From: Burkholderiales bacterium | GTDB lineage: Bacteria; Pseudomonadota; Gammaproteobacteria; Burkholderiales; Casimicrobiaceae | Length of the DNA: 6,211 nucleotides | Assembly (NCBI GenBank): GCA_031283405.1 | Contig: JAITBX010000226.1 | Span: forward strand, 1 to 6,211 | Reading direction: 5' to 3' | Shown: positions 5,366 to 6,211 of the stretch, piece after piece | Layout of the letters: each line of letters opens with the position of its first letter | Position numbering within the stretch: the first letter of the stretch is position 1 | Program-made: the position numbers and the translations under genes | The notes under the pieces: model-generated | What the model was told of the DNA's origin: nothing | The model's database searches: none | Seen by the model: the letters and a program-made list of their open reading frames with translations, nothing else

Positions 5366-6109
5366 ATGAGCCATCAAAACGATGATCTGCTCTCCTCCGC
5401 GCTGTCGGCTGCGAGCGCAGGGCTTGACTCCGGCACAGAGGGCGTGAGTTTCGTTCCCGGCGGGCGTTCAGTCCCTGCAAAAAACGGGCTGGGTTGGGTT
5501 CTCGGCGCTTGGGATTTGTTCAAGCGTAAAGCAGGATTGTGGACAGGATTTGCGGCCGTTTATTTTGCTCTGATCTTCGGAGCAACAATGCTTGCTCAAC
5601 TCCCACATGCTGCTTTCCCTGTCTTCATTATGGAAGTGTTTATGCAGATGATGCTTATAGCGGGCGTCGTCTATTCCTGCGATTTGTTTCAACGAAAGGG
5701 ATCATTCGCCTTCAGCGATTTTTTTGTCGCTTTTCGCAAAGGTGAGCGAAGCCTTCACCTGGTGGCTCTGCCGATGCTCGGCCTGGCTATCTTGCTTGCG
5801 CTCAGCCTTTTTGGTCTTGTTTTTTACATGATATTGAAAAAGTTGGCAGGCGCTCAATTTATGTCGGAAACAGCCGGCACAATGATGATCTCTTTACCCT
5901 TGGCTTTTGTTTTTTTTATGGGCATCTGGTTTGCGGCTGCTCTGATATTCATGCACGACGCCAAATCGTTTGAAGCTATCAAGATGAGTTTTGTCGCTTG
6001 TCTCAAAAACCTTCTGCCCGGAATTGTTTTTTTCCTCGCGATGGGAGTGCTGTGGGTTCTCGTCTATCTTCTGATTGGGCTGGGGCTGTTTCTAGAACTC
6101 ATTTCATAA
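5366..6109 (+). CDS. BPSS1780-family multi-pass membrane protein, C-terminus probably truncated by an insertion sequence
   Basis: A 247-aa inner-membrane protein. A polar Ser/Gly-rich N-terminus (1-35) leads to RSVPAKNGLGWVLGAWDLF (34-52), the amphipathic motif that opens BPSS1780-type domains. Hydrophobic segments lie at about 59-79, 83-105, 131-157, 172-196 and 217-245. Other family-like features are the CDLFQRKGSFAFSDFFVAFRKG loop (105-126), where the family has a short charged loop after the second helix, and F.A.KMSFVACLKNLLPG (202-219), matching the S..AC..N..P signature before the last helices. The family normally continues with a further hydrophobic stretch and a polar tail. This reading frame instead stops at LELIS, overlapping the end of an IS5-family transposase by 11 bases. 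The last few residues may therefore be IS-encoded. There is only a weak ribosome-binding site before the ATG. The molecular function of the family is not established. The truncated protein may or may not be stable. Confidence 0.8.
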   Translation: MSHQNDDLLSSALSAASAGLDSGTEGVSFVPGGRSVPAKNGLGWVLGAWDLFKRKAGLWTGFAAVYFALIFGATMLAQLPHAAFPVFIMEVFMQMMLIAGVVYSCDLFQRKGSFAFSDFFVAFRKGERSLHLVALPMLGLAILLALSLFGLVFYMILKKLAGAQFMSETAGTMMISLPLAFVFFMGIWFAAALIFMHDAKSFEAIKMSFVACLKNLLPGIVFFLAMGVLWVLVYLLIGLGLFLELIS

Positions 6110-6211
6110 ATCGTATCAGTCTGCGCATGAGGATCATCGAGAAGGCGAGATGAACAAAAGCGGTGAAGCGTTCATGGCAACGATCCCAGCGGATCAAGGT
6201 TCGTTTGTATT
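6082..6211 (-). mobile_element. End of an IS5-family insertion sequence (partial, continues beyond window)
   Basis: The element is identified by the transposase C-terminus it encodes (6099-6211, minus strand). Its outer end must lie a short distance to the left of the transposase stop. A plausible boundary is near 6082, where GGGGCTGTTTC begins, but the terminal inverted repeat cannot be confirmed without the other end. A CTAG at 6092-6095 is noted because some IS5 subgroups target that sequence. The boundary may be off by about 20 bases. Confidence 0.6.
6099..6211 (-). CDS. IS5-family transposase, C-terminal fragment (partial, 5' end outside window)
   Basis: Only the last 36 residues are in the window, read leftwards from 6209 to a TGA at 6101-6099. 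They begin YKRTLIRWDRCHERF, continue TAFVHLAFSMILMRRLI and end RFMK. An Arg-rich 'R-W/Y-D/E' stretch followed by a hydrophobic FVHLA...I...RR helix is the standard C-terminus of IS5-family DDE transposases. The catalytic residues are outside the window, so activity cannot be judged. The reading frame is intact to its stop. It overlaps the tail of the BPSS1780-family gene by 11 bases on the opposite strand, which is best explained by insertion of the element into that gene. Confidence 0.8.
   Translation of the reverse strand, partial: YKRTLIRWDRCHERFTAFVHLAFSMILMRRLIRFMK

Overview
The window is a chromosomal segment of moderately high GC content from a Gram-negative bacterium. A betaproteobacterium is the best guess. 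The evidence is a FimT/GspH-type pseudopilin, an outer-membrane-type lipoprotein and a BPSS1780-type membrane protein, a family I know mainly from Burkholderia and relatives. This placement is inference, because no rRNA or tRNA is present to test it.

Layout from left to right. Bases 1-287 probably hold the 3' end of an unidentified gene and a TTGACA-type promoter in front of a FimT-like pseudopilin (288-887). That gene converges, with one base between the stop codons, on a classical short-chain dehydrogenase/reductase on the minus strand (889-1641). A 364-bp non-coding region (1642-2005) separates the reductase from a divergently transcribed large gene. It contains a perfect 9+2+9 palindrome (1883-1902) that looks like an operator.

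The large gene (2006-4243, 745 aa) is the most unusual item. It has an M50/site-2-protease-like membrane core in which both metal-site motifs are destroyed: HExxH reads YEGVR, and the Asp of PxPxLDGG is Val. A proline-rich linker joins this core to a C-terminal SMI1/KNR4 (SUKH)-like domain. It therefore looks like a membrane pseudoprotease fused to a domain best known from toxin-immunity proteins. Its function is unknown.

Three more plus-strand genes follow: a 210-aa YbhB/YbcL (PEBP-like) protein, a 96-aa coiled-coil lipoprotein, and a BPSS1780-family multi-pass membrane protein. A 9-bp stem-loop sits directly behind the lipoprotein stop codon. The last membrane gene appears to have lost its C-terminus: it runs into the end of an IS5-family insertion sequence, whose transposase C-terminus is readable on the minus strand from the right edge back to 6099.

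Apart from the fused domains of the 745-aa protein, the genes do not form an obvious pathway. This is a mosaic of envelope-associated and housekeeping-type accessory genes. No CRISPR array, tRNA, rRNA or complete mobile element was seen.
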